A stretch of DNA of 64,000 bases from Ascarosepion bandense (GCA_037127315.1 JBBBDQ010001274.1:606001-670000), one strand, 5' to 3'. Positions 44,913 through 56,450 are shown, counted from the stretch's first letter. Made by a program: numbers and translations. The notes: generated by a model not told the origin, from the letters alone.

Positions 44913-44990
44913 AATGTTTTTAATTTATATTTAGTTTAAAGTAACACAAAAACTTTATTTTAAATGTTTTTGTTTTAAATTTAGTTTAAA
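44913..44990 (+). repeat. Short tandem duplication
   Basis: 'taaatgtttttaatttatat' then 'ttagtttaaa' is repeated as 'taaatgtttttgttttaaat' then 'ttagtttaaa'. Confidence 0.7.
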
Positions 44991-45670
44991 ATATTTCCAA
45001 AACCTTTAAATTGAAGAAATCAATTTTATGTTTTTCAAAATGCCAAAGAATAAGAGTGAAAGTGAGAGGTTTTCTGAAGTAAAATTTTGAAGTTCCGCAG
45101 AGTTTGTGATTTGAAAAATTGAATTTGTGGCCAGAATTTGAGGTAGTGTTTTCTAAGTTGGACCAATCATCCCTTCAGGTTTGGACCAAAAGGTCCCTTT
45201 AGTTTCTGGCCTAACTCTCTTAAATGTCCGAACGATGCACAGGTTTTAAGTTCGTAATATCAGATTTTTAAATTTCATTTAAAAATTACTTCCTCTAAGT
45301 ATTTGGTACGAAAATATAACTAGCTGATATAAATTTCAAAAAGTTCCAGCGAGTGATGAGCTTCTCTTAAGTAGCTAATTAAGTGTTACCTTATCAGGTT
45401 TTCCTCTGATCTAATTGTTAGGTTAAAACTTTGGTGAAAGAAGTTGTTTCCCTGATGAAAAAATGGATACAAATACGCTTCCTAGAGAAACTAACAACAC
45501 AAAACAACCCCAGCCTTGAAAATGCATAAGGAAGTGGTTGAAAGCGTTTGGGAAATGGAAGGTTTGAACATATTTTTTTTTTTTTTTTACTCTCTCACTT
45601 CCACCAAACAGGAAAAAATGCAGAAACACTGGAAAAAAATAAATGAAAACTTAATATAATTTTCCTTGTC

Positions 45671-45674
<4 letters not shown>
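44991..45674. other. Unassigned interval
   Basis: No feature supported. Confidence 0.4.

Positions 45675-45732
<58 letters not shown>
45675..45732. repeat. (GT)n microsatellite
   Basis: About 28 uninterrupted GT units. Purine-pyrimidine alternation makes it Z-DNA-prone. Confidence 0.95.
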
Positions 45733-45734
<2 letters not shown>

Positions 45735-45956
45735 ATGTGCGGGTTTTTTTTTTCGGGTATAAAGTGTGTAAAAGCTGTCCAAATGTTGAATATATCCAAG
45801 CGGTTTCGGTTCATCAATGATAATTTTATATTGTTGATTTTTTTAACTTAGTCTGTAAATTTTAATATATGTATATCTTAAAATATGAGTTTTTATTTTC
45901 AAAACAACGTCAACACATTGTGGCCGTGTTCATAGCGGATATTTTTGAGAGATAGC

Positions 45957-45957
<1 letters not shown>

Positions 45958-45986
<29 letters not shown>
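45958..45986. repeat. (TTA)n microsatellite
   Basis: About nine TTA units. Confidence 0.9.
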
Positions 45987-45988
<2 letters not shown>

Positions 45989-46189
45989 GGCTTCCATTAT
46001 TTTTAGTGTTTTTTTACATGTGGACGAAGTGATTATAATCATATTCTCTGTCAGTATGTTGAGAGTGGGGTTTGGTATGTATGTTATTGTGTGTGTTTAA
46101 ATAAGTCATAATTGAGCTATGATTAGAGAGGTAACGTGAGTCTTTTTGATAAACATGTTGATGTATGTTCAATATAATTAGTCATGGAT

Positions 46190-46975
46190 TTGGTTTATGT
46201 ATAATATAAATATATGGCTAATGAATATTACTAAATAACTGCAGTGGTAGTCAGTATTGCCAGTGGTCAAGAATTCAGGTAAAAATTACTGGCAGAATAG
46301 AGCTGTTATAATTATAATGTAAATAGAGCTGGTATAGTTATAATGTAAATGCATTGCTACTGATTTTACTTTTAAAATGTATTCAATATTAAGATTAAAA
46401 TGATTGTTAGGAATCAGGAATTAATGCAAGTCTTACTCATAGGATGTCACTATCATATGCATAATATAAATGTTTTGCGAATGATTTCCCTATAAAGATG
46501 CAATGGAAATCGGGAAGACTGGAACTGTCATTAGTTAAGAATTAAATCAAGTGCTACTGACAGGAAATTTTATTAAGATGGTAAAGCAAAAATTATCCAC
46601 ACTTTTTCCATAACATATCTTTAAGTTTTTTGTTCCTCCTTGGTGCACACTGCTAGCGGACCAACCATGTTTACATTGTAACAGCAGCAAGAAAACTGGC
46701 ACGATCAAAGCTCCAACATCGATCACATGACCAAAACAGAACCAACTCGGAGCTCGCATGTGCAGACGGCACTGTGACAAAACTAACAATATGTTATGGT
46801 GAAAGTATAGATAATTTTTGACTTACCATCGTGTATGCATAATATAAATGAACTATTAAGAATTTTACAAGAAAAATAAATAAATCCGGAAAAAAAGGTA
46901 TTGTCATTCGTCAGAAAATATTACTTAGATAATATGGTTATTATATGTTTAAAGTAAATGCATACCATATATACT
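46190..46975 (+). repeat. Degenerate ~120-bp satellite, about five units, split by a MITE
   Basis: A 'tatgcataatataaatg'-type word recurs near 46195, 46337, 46453, 46832 and 46945. The 46453-46832 gap contains a 253-bp inserted element. Subtracting it gives spacings of roughly 110-140. Other shared words are 'gaattaa(t/a)(g/t)caagt' and 'atgcaatggaaatc'. Confidence 0.65.
46577..46829. mobile_element. MITE/foldback element with ~50-bp terminal inverted repeats
   Basis: The left end 'atggtaaagcaaaaattatc' and the reverse complement of the right end 'atggtaagtcaaaaattatc' match, and the pairing continues through 'ccataacatat'. It is inserted in the satellite at 46190-46975. The interior is non-coding. 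The 80-codon minus ORF is spurious. A related copy with one end is at 4969-5150. The TIR style suggests a Tc1/mariner-related MITE, but a TA target duplication is not clear. Confidence 0.85.
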
Positions 46976-46994
46976 TTACATATGTATTCGGTAC

Positions 46995-47270
46995 TTCAGT
47001 CACATAATTACCATATGTGATACACTCTTCGGAGATCCTGTCTCGAAAGAAACATGACTGAGTAGGTAGAAGATTTTCCCGCAGTACTTTGCCATTACTT
47101 TCTAAGGTAAACAGGTTATTAACCAAGGCTATAGAACCCAATCTGTCCCGCTATTCAACCCATAGCCGGTGGAAAAAAAGATAGATTAATACCTTTTCAA
47201 ACGATAATTATGCGTAAGTGAATGAAACGAATTCAACTGGAATTCGAACTCCGTTCTCCTGTTTATCAAC
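46995..47270 (-). repeat. SINE-A copy
   Basis: Minus-oriented. The plus text 'gtctcgaaagaaacatgact', 'taaccaaggctatagaaccc', 'caacccatagccgg' and 'ggaattcgaactccgttctc' is the reverse of head box B. The box A part is lost. Confidence 0.8.
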
Positions 47271-48244
47271 GCCAGATTCGGTACGTAATAGACCCTTTTA
47301 GTCATTTCAACCAGAAATGCTGAATTTGTGATAAAAAAATAAGGTCTAAAGAATAAAAGAACAACTTCTAGAATAACATTAAAGTCTCTCGGTAGCGATA
47401 CATCAAACTAGAACTTTACAACCTCCTTCAAATATCGTCATTATAGATATACAATAGCGATTACTTGGCTTGACTACTGTTCACCAGTCACAATTAACAG
47501 TTTTCAAGATGTCTGAGATTAATCGTCTACTTATTGAATAACTGCTTATTTCTGGAATGGGACGATTGAATTAAATGGTCTATGGCATAGTTATGGTTAA
47601 GGTTGTAACTCAATACGCAAACCATACAATCCACTTAGTCTTAAAGAAGTCACAACCTTAACAGAGATTCCAAAAAGATTTTTACAAAAGCTATTTCATA
47701 GAACACATTTTCAGGAAAAAAGTATCCCTTCAATCTGAAGATGATAAATTCCTCGAGTTCTTGAAACGCTAAAAAAAGGTACAACTCAGCCAAAGAAAAG
47801 AAGGAAGAAAACAAAGAGAATTAGTCCGTTTATTAACAATAAGAGATCGCATTTTCTTATTAAAAACAGAAAAGATTTTTGTCGTCTTTTATTAAAGCAT
47901 GATGTTAATTTTGTCATTGCTGTTGAGGAAATTTAATTAAACTATTTCATGAAATAAAAACACATTAACACGCTAACGATAATTCAGTTGTTTTGTGTAT
48001 CTTAGACCCTACTGCTTTCTTAAGTGTGCCAAGTAAATCGTAGTCAAGCTGTTTCTGTTTTTTCTCTATTATCTTTGTTGAAGTACATAGAAAAGAATGG
48101 CTGGAACTGTTAAATAACGCTGATTTGTTTGGAAAGAATATTAGAATAATCCATGACTTATACTAGTAAAAAATCGCCTTGATACAGATAGGAAATGAGT
48201 TCTGGAAATATATAAACATAGAAAGTGTGTAAGTTTTTAACATG
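47271..48244. other. Unassigned interval
   Basis: No domain or family match found in nearly 1 kb. Confidence 0.45.
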
Positions 48245-48890
48245 TAAAGGCGATCCTGAGAGAAATGAAATTCCTACCAAGATTCATTATGGGCAGTCAG
48301 AATCTTAACAACATGAAATATGCAGTTTATACGGTGTTGATAGCAGACATAGGAAAGAAAATACAGATATTCCTACAAAATTAAAGAAGGAAAGCGAAAA
48401 GGAAGGACTTAACATAAAACGACAGAGTGTATGGTTGTCAACAAAAAGGAGTTCCCAATATGTGAATTGCAAATTGGAGTTGCCAAAATGAAGCAAATAC
48501 AAAAATTTAAATATCAAAGAAGTGTTTAAATAAAGAACAGAAAGTAACGAAATCTGAAGTAGCGTTGGAATAGCGAACGATGCCTACCAAAAGCAAAGCA
48601 AAATATTAAGAAACAGGAAAATTTTGTTAGAAAAAAAAATAGTACTTAACTGTCATATAATATCAGTCCAATTATATGACAATTAATGCGAGACAATCTC
48701 CTCACAAGGGAAGGAATGACTTCAGACGATAAAAATGTGGTTCTATAGCTGAGAATATCATGAACTGAAGACGTGGCTAATTACGAAGTTTTAAAGAAAA
48801 TAGAAAACAAAAAGAAAAATTTTAATTAATATAAAAAAAAAACAATTAAAATTTCTAGGTCGCATAATGAGAAAAGAGAATTTTGTAACA
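48245..48890 (+). pseudogene. RTE LINE, decayed RT-to-C-terminus
   Basis: 'FIMGSQNLNNMKYAVYTVLI' corresponds to the RTE 'IGGHNLNNLKYADDTVLI', with the catalytic DD lost (A-V). The remainder follows the order of 5500-6010 and ends near 'cgcataatgagaaaagag' (the HIMRKE block). A-runs and frameshifts are frequent. Confidence 0.7.
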
Positions 48891-48929
48891 GAGAGAGAGA
48901 GAGAGTCAAACACATACACACGTTTAAAA

Positions 48930-48990
48930 GGTTCAAAATTTCTAGCACCTGAAGAAGGCCGAAACGTCATTCTTAATCTTTCTTTCTAAT
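48930..48990 (+). repeat. SINE-C 3' tail only
   Basis: 'gcacctgaagaaggccgaaa' and 'cgtc' match the SINE-C 3' domain; the head and body are missing. Confidence 0.5.
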
Positions 48991-49039
48991 TTTTATCAAG
49001 AATTTTTTTAAAACAGAATTTCTACTTCCAGTAACGTGG

Positions 49040-49285
49040 CAATGTTGAACTTGGATGGAATTGAACATTGAGAATAAACCAGCGTAATTGTTTACCAGTA
49101 GCGAAACTGGATCTAAACAGTAACCAGGCTGTTATATTTGAGTCATAAGAAAACAATGAAAGTAAATGAAATTATAATTTTCGATAAAGAGGATTTGGGG
49201 GTAGATTGAACATCGAAACGTATTTGTTTACCATCGGTGAAATCTAAACTAGGCATAAGATATGCCCGTTTAATTTGGAGGTCTT
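49040..49285 (+). repeat. Two-unit degenerate direct repeat (~160-bp spacing)
   Basis: 'gaattgaacattgagaata', 'attgtttaccagtagcgaaa' and 'gctgttatatttgag' parallel 'tagattgaacatcgaaacg', 'tttgtttaccatcggtgaaa' and 'gcccgtttaatttggag'. Confidence 0.55.
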
Positions 49286-49298
49286 CTGGTTTTTGGCT

Positions 49299-50290
49299 GT
49301 AGCAACTAACACACGTGATCACTTATGATAAGCGCGTGGATAACCTCGCTTATAACCCGCCGGTTTCCGATAAAAGTGCGTCGTAATGTTGAAGTAACTG
49401 AGTCGGTTGACGACCGTGGAAGTATACAGTCATGTGTCATCGGGTCTGCCTGATAAGAATGGTTGCTGACAACAGAGACCAGAACCGTTTGAGCGCACGG
49501 TTCAGCCCCCGCTGAAGTAAGGTTGCTGACAATTCGGTCCAATCAACAACCTAACCGAAGACGTCTTTATATGAAAAATGAGAGTAAAATATATTTTATA
49601 TTTTACTGGCATTTGGTCCTAATGTTTCAGGCGGCGGCTTATCAATGATTGTATTTGTTGTGCGGTGACGAGGAAAAGACAAAGAAGAGGAAGAAAAAGA
49701 TTATGAAATGATTATGTGAAACTGATGTTTTTGAAGAAGTCGGCTTGAGTAGTTCTCGACAAGGAGGATTATGATTTGAAAAGTTTAAATGTCGCCCCGA
49801 ATTTGTTACAGATTGTTGCAATTTAATAGTCACCGAAGGACTATGAGAGGTAACGTCGTTATAGCGGTCGCATTGTCGTCACTAGCCCGACAACATCGGA
49901 ATTGCATCATCCGTCGTTTGTACCAGCACATTTGTAAGACATCGTGATCCCAGTGTTTTATTTGAGAAGAACTGACTCCGTCAAAAGAGTCTTGAGAACA
50001 TCGTTGAAAAGATTTGTATTTATCTTCTGAGACGATTTAACAATAAGTGAACCACACACACACACCCGCGCGCGCGCACATGCTCGCTCTCTCTCTCTCT
50101 CTCTCTCTCTCATCCCGTGTGTGAGTTGTTATGCTAAAAACTTTAACTTTCTGTAACCTTTTTCTTTTTCTATTCTTTTCTTGTATATAAAAGACATTAA
50201 CAGTGCAACCATCGAACAGTTGTTTTTTCGGCTTTTCTATTCTGTTTTCTTCTTTCTATTTCTTTTTACTGTATTGTAAATGTTTAACAC
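49299..50290 (+). repeat. Possible long terminal repeat (LTR)
   Basis: A GC-richer ~1-kb block starts 'tgtagcaactaacacac' and ends 'gtttaaca'. TATATAAAA is at about 50184-50192, close to the right end as in LTR U3-R layouts. The next bases, 'ctggctcccccagcc', could hold a TGG-type primer binding site. It includes a CA/CG/CT-rich patch at 50055-50111. No second LTR or gag was seen, so it could equally be a host promoter region. Confidence 0.3.
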
Positions 50291-50620
50291 TGGCTCCCCC
50301 AGCCGTGTCTACATCTTCAGTCGACGTGAACGAACAACACGACTGCTTTCTGGATCACAACGTGAGCCGGAAGCAGATTTAAAACAGTGAGCCGGTTGAC
50401 TGACCTGCGGATGCTCAGGGAACTACTGCCATCCCTTTGAGTTCAGTTAAAACCGAATATACACCTCAATCCAAAGAGGAAGACGCCGAAGGTTAAGGGG
50501 CCAGTGGAAGAGTTAGGTCTGTGGAACGTTGATCCGTGGAAATTGCCAGAGGGGCGAGAGTGTTAAAGGTGGTGCCATCGTGACCAGGATCTGACCCCTG
50601 AAGCCAGAGTGTTAAAACTT
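50291..50620 (+). other. GC-richer leader-like segment, unassigned
   Basis: Follows the possible LTR and has several short interrupted frames. It may be retroelement leader sequence. It is cut off by an RTE fragment at 50625. Confidence 0.3.
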
Positions 50621-50624
50621 GTCA

Positions 50625-50770
50625 CTTTCAGGACATATTGAAGGCAAAAGAGATCGAGAAAAGAACTGCGTAACTTACCTAGAGAGCTTGTGCAAATGGA
50701 GGACAGAACAGGGATCATGAGAGGTAGCGAAAAGACAATGTTGTATTCATATGCAAATCTAAAAAATTCC
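50625..50770 (+). pseudogene. RTE LINE 3' fragment
   Basis: 'cttttaggacata'-like 'gacatattgaaggcaaaaga', then 'tgcgtaacttacctagagag', matches the 'TGQIEGKRD...ITYLE' region at 6045-6110. Confidence 0.65.
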
Positions 50771-50934
50771 ATTTGGTGGTAAAGAAATGAAGTAATTTTC
50801 TTTTCTTCATTCAAATATTGATAGATTTTCAGATTCTGATATTAGTAAACATGTTCAATCGACACAATCAACATCAGTAGATATTCTTCATTTTTGACAG
50901 ACATTTTAAATGTGACTCAATCGATTGTTTCATT

Positions 50935-51092
50935 CAGCTTATCAACCCTTTGTAGGATATTTAAAACCGAAATATTTTGGACTGTAACATTTTTTGTGAG
51001 TGACTATTGCATTAACATTTTTTCTGAGAATATTAATGATTTTTTCAGATATAAGTATTACTATTTAACCCACAGCTGAGGGGAGAAGATAA
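50935..51092 (-). repeat. Composite repeat: T-rich block plus SINE-A piece, copy 1
   Basis: 'cttatcaaccctttgtagga', 'acattttttgtgagtgact' and 'tttcagatataagtattact' then 'atttaacccacagctg' match 58480-58660 in order. The right end is a SINE-A body fragment. Confidence 0.6.
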
Positions 51093-51111
51093 ACTGCGAA
51101 AACTAAAATAA

Positions 51112-51575
51112 ATTATCGTCTTAAGTATGACAATAAACTACATCCGGCAGCAAGGCCTTTGATCGGGAGATGTTGAGAAGCATTAAACCACCTCATAATT
51201 GCTGTTGTTCCCTGGTCCATTCTGAACCAGATGGTAGAACCTGTTATGATCCCAGCTATGGAGAATTAGTTAACCCCCAAACTGGGGTCAAAACACTATG
51301 AAAAAATAGAAATAAATTTTTATTGTAAAAATACCAGCAATACATTTTCGAAAAAAATTACCAGCAAGAAAAAGAAATTAAAATTAAGAAATATAAGTAT
51401 TATTAATAATACATTTTTGAAAAGAAAAAATAACAATACTTTTGATTTTCTAAAAAAAGAAATTTGATTGTGTACAAAATCCCTCTTTACAAAAATACCT
51501 CAATGAAACCTAATCTACAAACTGATATCTTACCAAAAATCAGTTCAGTTATATGCCATTCGTCTAACACATTTA
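51112..51575 (+). repeat. Dispersed repeat F, copy 3
   Basis: 'agtatgacaataaactacat', 'gcaaggcctttgatcggga', 'cccaaactggggtcaaaaca' and the end 'tatatgccattcgtctaac'. Confidence 0.75.
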
Positions 51576-51578
51576 TAC

Positions 51579-51815
51579 AATCATGTCTCGAAAGAAATCT
51601 GACTTAATCGGCTGTAGTTTTTTTTTTCTCGGTAGGTTGCCATTTCATTCTGCAGTAGACTAGTTGCTAACCAAGTCTGAAGAATACAATCTGTCCTGCT
51701 ATTCAACCCATAGCTGGAGAGAGAAGGGACGAATCAATACGTTTCCTGCGTAAGCGAATGCAACAAATTCGCTTTACCGATTTCTCATTCCGAGCCGATA
51801 TCCACTACACCACAA
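51579..51815 (-). repeat. SINE-A copy with internal loss near box B
   Basis: Plus text 'catgtctcgaaagaaatctg', 'ggttgccatttcattctgc', 'caacccatagctggagagag' and 'tccgagccgatatccactac' then 'accac' (reverse of box A). The 'ggaattcgaactcgg' stretch is shortened, removing box B. Confidence 0.8.
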
Positions 51816-52774
51816 CGCACATCCATGGACGACTTAACCGAATTTCAGGACACTTTTCATAAAATTACCAGCACATTCTCTGGAATGTAGTTTTGAGTAA
51901 AACAAAATAATATAAACTTTTAAAAAGGAGTTTACGAGTTTTCTGAGTAGTCAGAATAAGTTGTTTGAAAATGTTTTTTGTTTCATTAGCATTTGTATCA
52001 ATGCAATGCTGCTTCTTAATAGAGTTTCTCGACTTGATGTTGGAATCGTTCGCGTATTCTTCAAAAAAATTGTTCTTTCCACTTTTCCTTGTTTTCTTTC
52101 ATTCCGTCATTTTGCTCTCCTTATCCTTATAAGTATTTTTTTTTTACTTATTTTTTCTTCTTCCTGTTCTTTCAGCTCTAATCAATGTCCACTATCCGAT
52201 ATATTTTTTCTTTCCGGTCGACTTAATTCTTCGGTCGGAACCCATTTATTTCGACTGGACGCACGAGTTTTCGACTGATGTTTACCAGAACGTACATCCG
52301 GAGGTCAGTTTTGCATGAGAAGGAAGGATGCATAACGGAGATCGATAGGGCATGTACAGACCGTGCACTTCCGAGTGGTATCATTTCCTGTTTCGATATA
52401 GTCAAACTGAGCTCGAACGAATTGACAACTCTCCCAGCACAAGACAACATCTTAGCGGGATTCTGACGCTTCGCATTTGTCAAAGCTGATTTTACCAGAG
52501 ACGGAAAATATTCAAAGAAATAAAGACATAAGCGACAATGTGATAAAGACTTAGTGTCACTCTCTTATTTCAGTTGAATATATGGATTGAAATTCGATAA
52601 GAAGATAGAATAAGTAAAAGAAGGGTAAGAAAAGTGCCTTTAATCCAACATGTTACACATTATTAAGTTTCTTCAGAGATTTGTTAATAAAACATGAATT
52701 TAAAATTTAAGAAAAAAAGCAAAGAGACAGTATGTCAATACGAGTTTAATTTCATTGGTCAATAATTTCGTTTT
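51816..52774. other. Unassigned interval with GC-richer open frames
   Basis: At 52150-52470 base composition rises and both strands are open: plus 51961-52278 and 52278-52466, minus 52223-52483. No domain was recognised and the plus frames are not continuous. An exon of an unknown gene cannot be excluded, but I would not annotate one. Confidence 0.35.
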
Positions 52775-53100
52775 ATCATTCACACACATACTAACATTAC
52801 CTACTTATAAACACATACTTACATATATTAAACTACTCTTGATTCTTCTCATACACATGATTTAAAAATCGGTTATCGTTTAAATATACTTGACTCGTGC
52901 ATTATATTAACATATATTTGAACATATATTTATACACATTACATTTAAAATAAACATCTACTGCTTTTATTACACGTGGTATACATCCATATAAATGGGC
53001 ATAGATTTTCTGCATTTAAAAATGATTTATTGCTTTATTACAAGTGACATGTATCTGACCAATGAAATCAAGCATCAATCAATATACCGTTTCTGACATT
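52775..53100 (+). repeat. Dispersed repeat G, copy 2
   Basis: 'cacacacatactaacattac' and 'acatttaaaataaacatcta', then 'attgctttattacaagtgac' with 'atgtatctgaccaatgaa'. An inner block is duplicated (the 'ctactgcttttattacacgt' and 'ttattgctttattacaagtg' words). Confidence 0.5.
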
Positions 53101-53207
53101 TTTAATTTTAAAAATTTTTAAACCTTGACTTATGAAGAAATCTAGGAAGAAACTTAATAAAATGAAACTTGTTAGATTAAAAAGTATTTTTCTAACTGTT
53201 CTTTCTT

Positions 53208-53227
53208 TCTATCTATCTATCTATCTA

Positions 53228-53269
<42 letters not shown>
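53208..53269. repeat. (CTAT)n-(AT)n microsatellite
   Basis: CTAT tetramers to 53231, then TA dinucleotides to about 53269. Confidence 0.95.
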
Positions 53270-53272
<3 letters not shown>

Positions 53273-54139
53273 AAAATAAAAAGTGTGAGAAGCCGTGAAC
53301 GTTTTCTTTAAAATATATATTTATTGTTTTGGTATTTATACAAGCTATAAAGCATTAATTGTTCATGATTTGCGCTACAGGTTTTTCGAGTCTAAAATTG
53401 ACTTTCTTCAGGCGAACAAATTCGTGGTTTTATGTTTGGGTATCTCTAAATATATATATTATTTGGATAATATTTATTATTAGTTTTGGCTCACATGACA
53501 GAGAGATGACAGGGACGTTAACATAAAGGCATCCACCATCAAAGATAACATTATCTTGTGTTAACATCAAACATTGCTATACGACGATAACAGTCACCGA
53601 ATAGCAGACGCGGGTAATGAATTTGTAATGCTGTTCTATGACGTCACACCACGTGAGAACTATATGTCTAAATGCTATGTAATGTGTTGTGACTTGATTG
53701 AAATGTGATTTAATTGAGTCTCAATACATTACATTGCATTGAGTCATATGGTTCGGTTGTTACCATTTCGGTCTCTCACTCTCATGATTAAATATAAAAG
53801 ACATTTATTGTTTCTTATATTTAACAATATATGTTTAGAAAATTATCTGCTACCTGGATACGCTATATATATATATTAAAGGCAAATTCAAAACATCATC
53901 TACTGTGGTTATAAACTATATTTTACTTTATTTAGCACCCATCTCTTCCGACTGCAAAAAGTACAAATAGTTTTATTTAATCAGAACATTTTTAAAAAAA
54001 ATAATAACAGGAAGACAAGCGGCATGTTCCAGAAAATTATTTTCCTGGTGTTATTAGATAAGAGTCCTAAAAAGGTAGATGGGTGAGAAGTAAACTATAT
54101 ATTGACAAAGTGTAGCGATGGAAAGGACGTAACACAAAG
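53270..54139. other. Unassigned interval
   Basis: Contains a 'tatatatatattaaaggcaa' word at about 53868 like the Helitron-like start at 55543, and a cluster of 'cattacattgcattga'-type words near 53730. No gene. Confidence 0.4.
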
Positions 54140-54270
54140 ATAAAATTAAACCATATTTGATAAAAAAAAAACAGAAAATAAAACATTTTTTATGTTCTGA
54201 TAAAATTAAACCATTTTTGATAAAAAATAAAAAAAATTAAATGTTCTGATAAAAATAAATCATTTCTATT
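54140..54270 (+). repeat. Short tandem repeat, ~55-bp unit, about 2.5 copies
   Basis: 'gataaaattaaaccatattt', 'gataaaattaaaccattttt' and 'gataaaaataaatcatttct' mark units separated by A-rich text and 'tgttct'. Confidence 0.75.
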
Positions 54271-54495
54271 TTTTGCGAACTGAAGAGATAGGTACTAAAA
54301 TTTTAACCGACGAAATAAATTATAATTTATAACCACTTTCGGCGATATGTTGCATTTTTTATATATATTATATTGCATTTGTTGATATACACTGAGCTAT
54401 CTGTATGGATCTTTCTCTTAAATTTATATATAAATATATATTTTATATTACATAGAACTTTCTGGATTATCCTCTCAGTTTACGAATTTGACATA

Positions 54496-55119
54496 TCCGT
54501 GCATGGAGTACTGCTGCCATTTATGGTCAGGTGCCCCTGCCGTTCTCCTCAGTTCTTGACAAGCTCCAAAGGAGAGTCTGTAATGTGATAGGTACTGATC
54601 TGGCGACTCGACTGCAGCCACTTTCCCATCGTCGAAATGTGGCCTCCCTCTGTCTCTTCTATAAATACTTTCATGGCTTCTGCTCGGATGAGCTTAAGTC
54701 ACTGATGCCTCCTCAACAGGTGTTTACCCGTGCAACCAGACTGGCAACTGGGTCCCACCCATTCACAGTCAGGTTAGCCAAATGCAGACGACAATTCTAC
54801 TCCTGCAGCTTCCTCTCTCGCACTTCCCGCCTGTGGAACTCACTCCCGTATTCTTGCTTTCCTGACGGCTACGACCTCCAGAAATTTAAATGCAAAGTTA
54901 ATACTCACCTACTAACCACTGGACTCTAGCTCTCTCCCCTCCCCTGTATAATCTGCACTTTCTCTCCGCCCATATATCTGTCATTGCACCTGCTTTCTCA
55001 GCTTTCTATTGTTCCTTTCTAAGTAGCTTGTACTCCTCACACTTTTCTAATTAATCTTTCTACATTTATGTAACCCCCTGCACATCAGTGGCGTTTCTGC
55101 CTTGCTCGGGGTGAAATGA

Positions 55120-55125
<6 letters not shown>
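54496..55125 (+). pseudogene. Jockey-like LINE 3' end (copy J3)
   Basis: 5'-truncated at 'tccgtgcatggagtactg'. A two-base loss near 54552 shifts the frame. From there the frame is open to 54929 with 'LQRRVCNVIGTDLATRLQPL', 'SHRRNVASLCLFYKYFHG' and 'SRTSRLWNSLPYSCFPDGY'. It is very close to J1. The 3' UTR ends 'ccttgctcggggtgaaatga' and an A-run that passes directly into (TA)n. Confidence 0.9.
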
Positions 55126-55154
<29 letters not shown>

Positions 55155-55168
55155 TATGGGGGGGGGAT
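55126..55168. repeat. A-run, (TA)n and G-run after the J3 tail
   Basis: A-run about 55122-55131, TA to 55157, then a run of seven or more G. Confidence 0.9.
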
Positions 55169-55309
55169 AGAATGATTGGTATGTTATATTTATAGGTAAA
55201 ATACTCAATATCAGGGTTGGAGCGTATTTAAATATAAAATCTTAATAAAGAAAAATCTAAATAAAAGAATTAAAATCAAATCTCTCTATCTAAACTTATT
55301 TATAAATTG

Positions 55310-55542
55310 AACTTTGTCTGTCTGTCTGTATGTATGTGTATGTATGTGTGTGTCCGTTGCCTATAGACTCCGAAACGGCTGAACCGATTTCCTTTAAAAT
55401 TTACACTGTTGTACTATAAGCGTCTGCGAGTGTTCTTAGCTAGGTTTTGTGTCGTGGTACTCCCGATAAATATCGAAAATTGATAATCGAAAAAATTCAG
55501 AAGTTTCAAGGTTGCAGTTCTTACAATAATGCAGAAAATCGA
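55310..55542 (+). repeat. Dispersed element with (TGTC)n start and 'gaaacggctgaaccgatt'
   Basis: The TGTC/TGTA-rich start leads into 'gactccgaaacggctgaacc', then 'tcccgataaatatcgaaaa'. The block is typical of short, abundant invertebrate repeats often classed as non-autonomous Helitrons. Only one copy is in the window, so the class is from memory of the pattern. Confidence 0.4.
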
Positions 55543-55918
55543 TAATATATATATATAAAAGGCAAGATGTTTGTGTGTGTGTCTGTTTATCTGCCTGTAT
55601 ATCTGTATTTTTTAAGCACTTTTATTTTAGTAGGTATAATTGTAGTTCTTAGTCTCAGCTATGATACCATTTACTCAGAGGATTTATTTAGCTTTCAAAA
55701 TTCAGTTTACGACGAAAAAAACTTATTTGATATCAATACCAGGAAATCAAAATTTGACTTAAATCCATTAATTTTTCAGTTTACGGTTTCGCTTTAACTG
55801 GAAACAACTATTGCTTTTTAGTCTTTCGTGTCAACGTCCAAAGAGTCTGAGCTCCAGGAACATGGATTAGTTTTAAAGCTTTCATTACACACGAGCAACG
55901 CCGGGCTATACTTCTAGT
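55543..55918 (+). mobile_element. Helitron-like non-autonomous element, candidate
   Basis: Starts 'tatatatataaaaggcaaga' and ends 'gcaacgccgggctatacttCTAG' followed by T. The GC-rich short stem ('cgccgggc') just before CTAG-T fits the Helitron 3' end rule. The TC start is not clear-cut because of the TA run. No Rep/helicase is encoded. The 76-codon ORF has no domain. Confidence 0.4.
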
Positions 55919-56372
55919 TACAAATACGCACAGAAACACATGTAAATGAATAAGCATTAACAAAAGATAATTAAGTAATTATCATGCAATGATTGTTAAC
56001 AAGAAACATTATAAAATATCCACAAATAACCGCATTCGAATCCGCAATTGTTTTTAATTAATAATGTTGAGAATAACTGAAAATATTACACTTACCATTT
56101 TCCTTATTTGTGAAATATGTAACGATGAAAATACATAAAGCAGAGGCAAAAGGAGATCAAAAATGTCTATTTAATGTATCAGTCTATGCCAAATGTCAGC
56201 CAAATATCTCCTTAGGATTGAAAGTTAAAACGTGCTGAATTCGACAAATCATGTTTCTGACACTTGACACGAAAATCCAACTAAATTTCAACAGTTCATA
56301 TCTCTTGAGATATGGCTGAAATACAGCTTTTTTTTCAGAATTTCCGTTTCTCCATTGGTTTTGTTGATACGG
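55919..56372. other. Unassigned interval
   Basis: No feature supported. Confidence 0.4.

Positions 56373-56449
<77 letters not shown>
56373..56449. repeat. (CA)n-(TA)n compound microsatellite
   Basis: CA units 56373-56409, TA units to 56449. It is the same CA-to-TA order as at 12790-12888. Confidence 0.95.

Positions 56450-56450
<1 letters not shown>

Noticed and set aside
51961..52483. Candidate host exon from open frames on both strands
   Set aside because: Frames are not collinear, no splice sites are convincing and no domain is recognised; kept only as an unassigned note.
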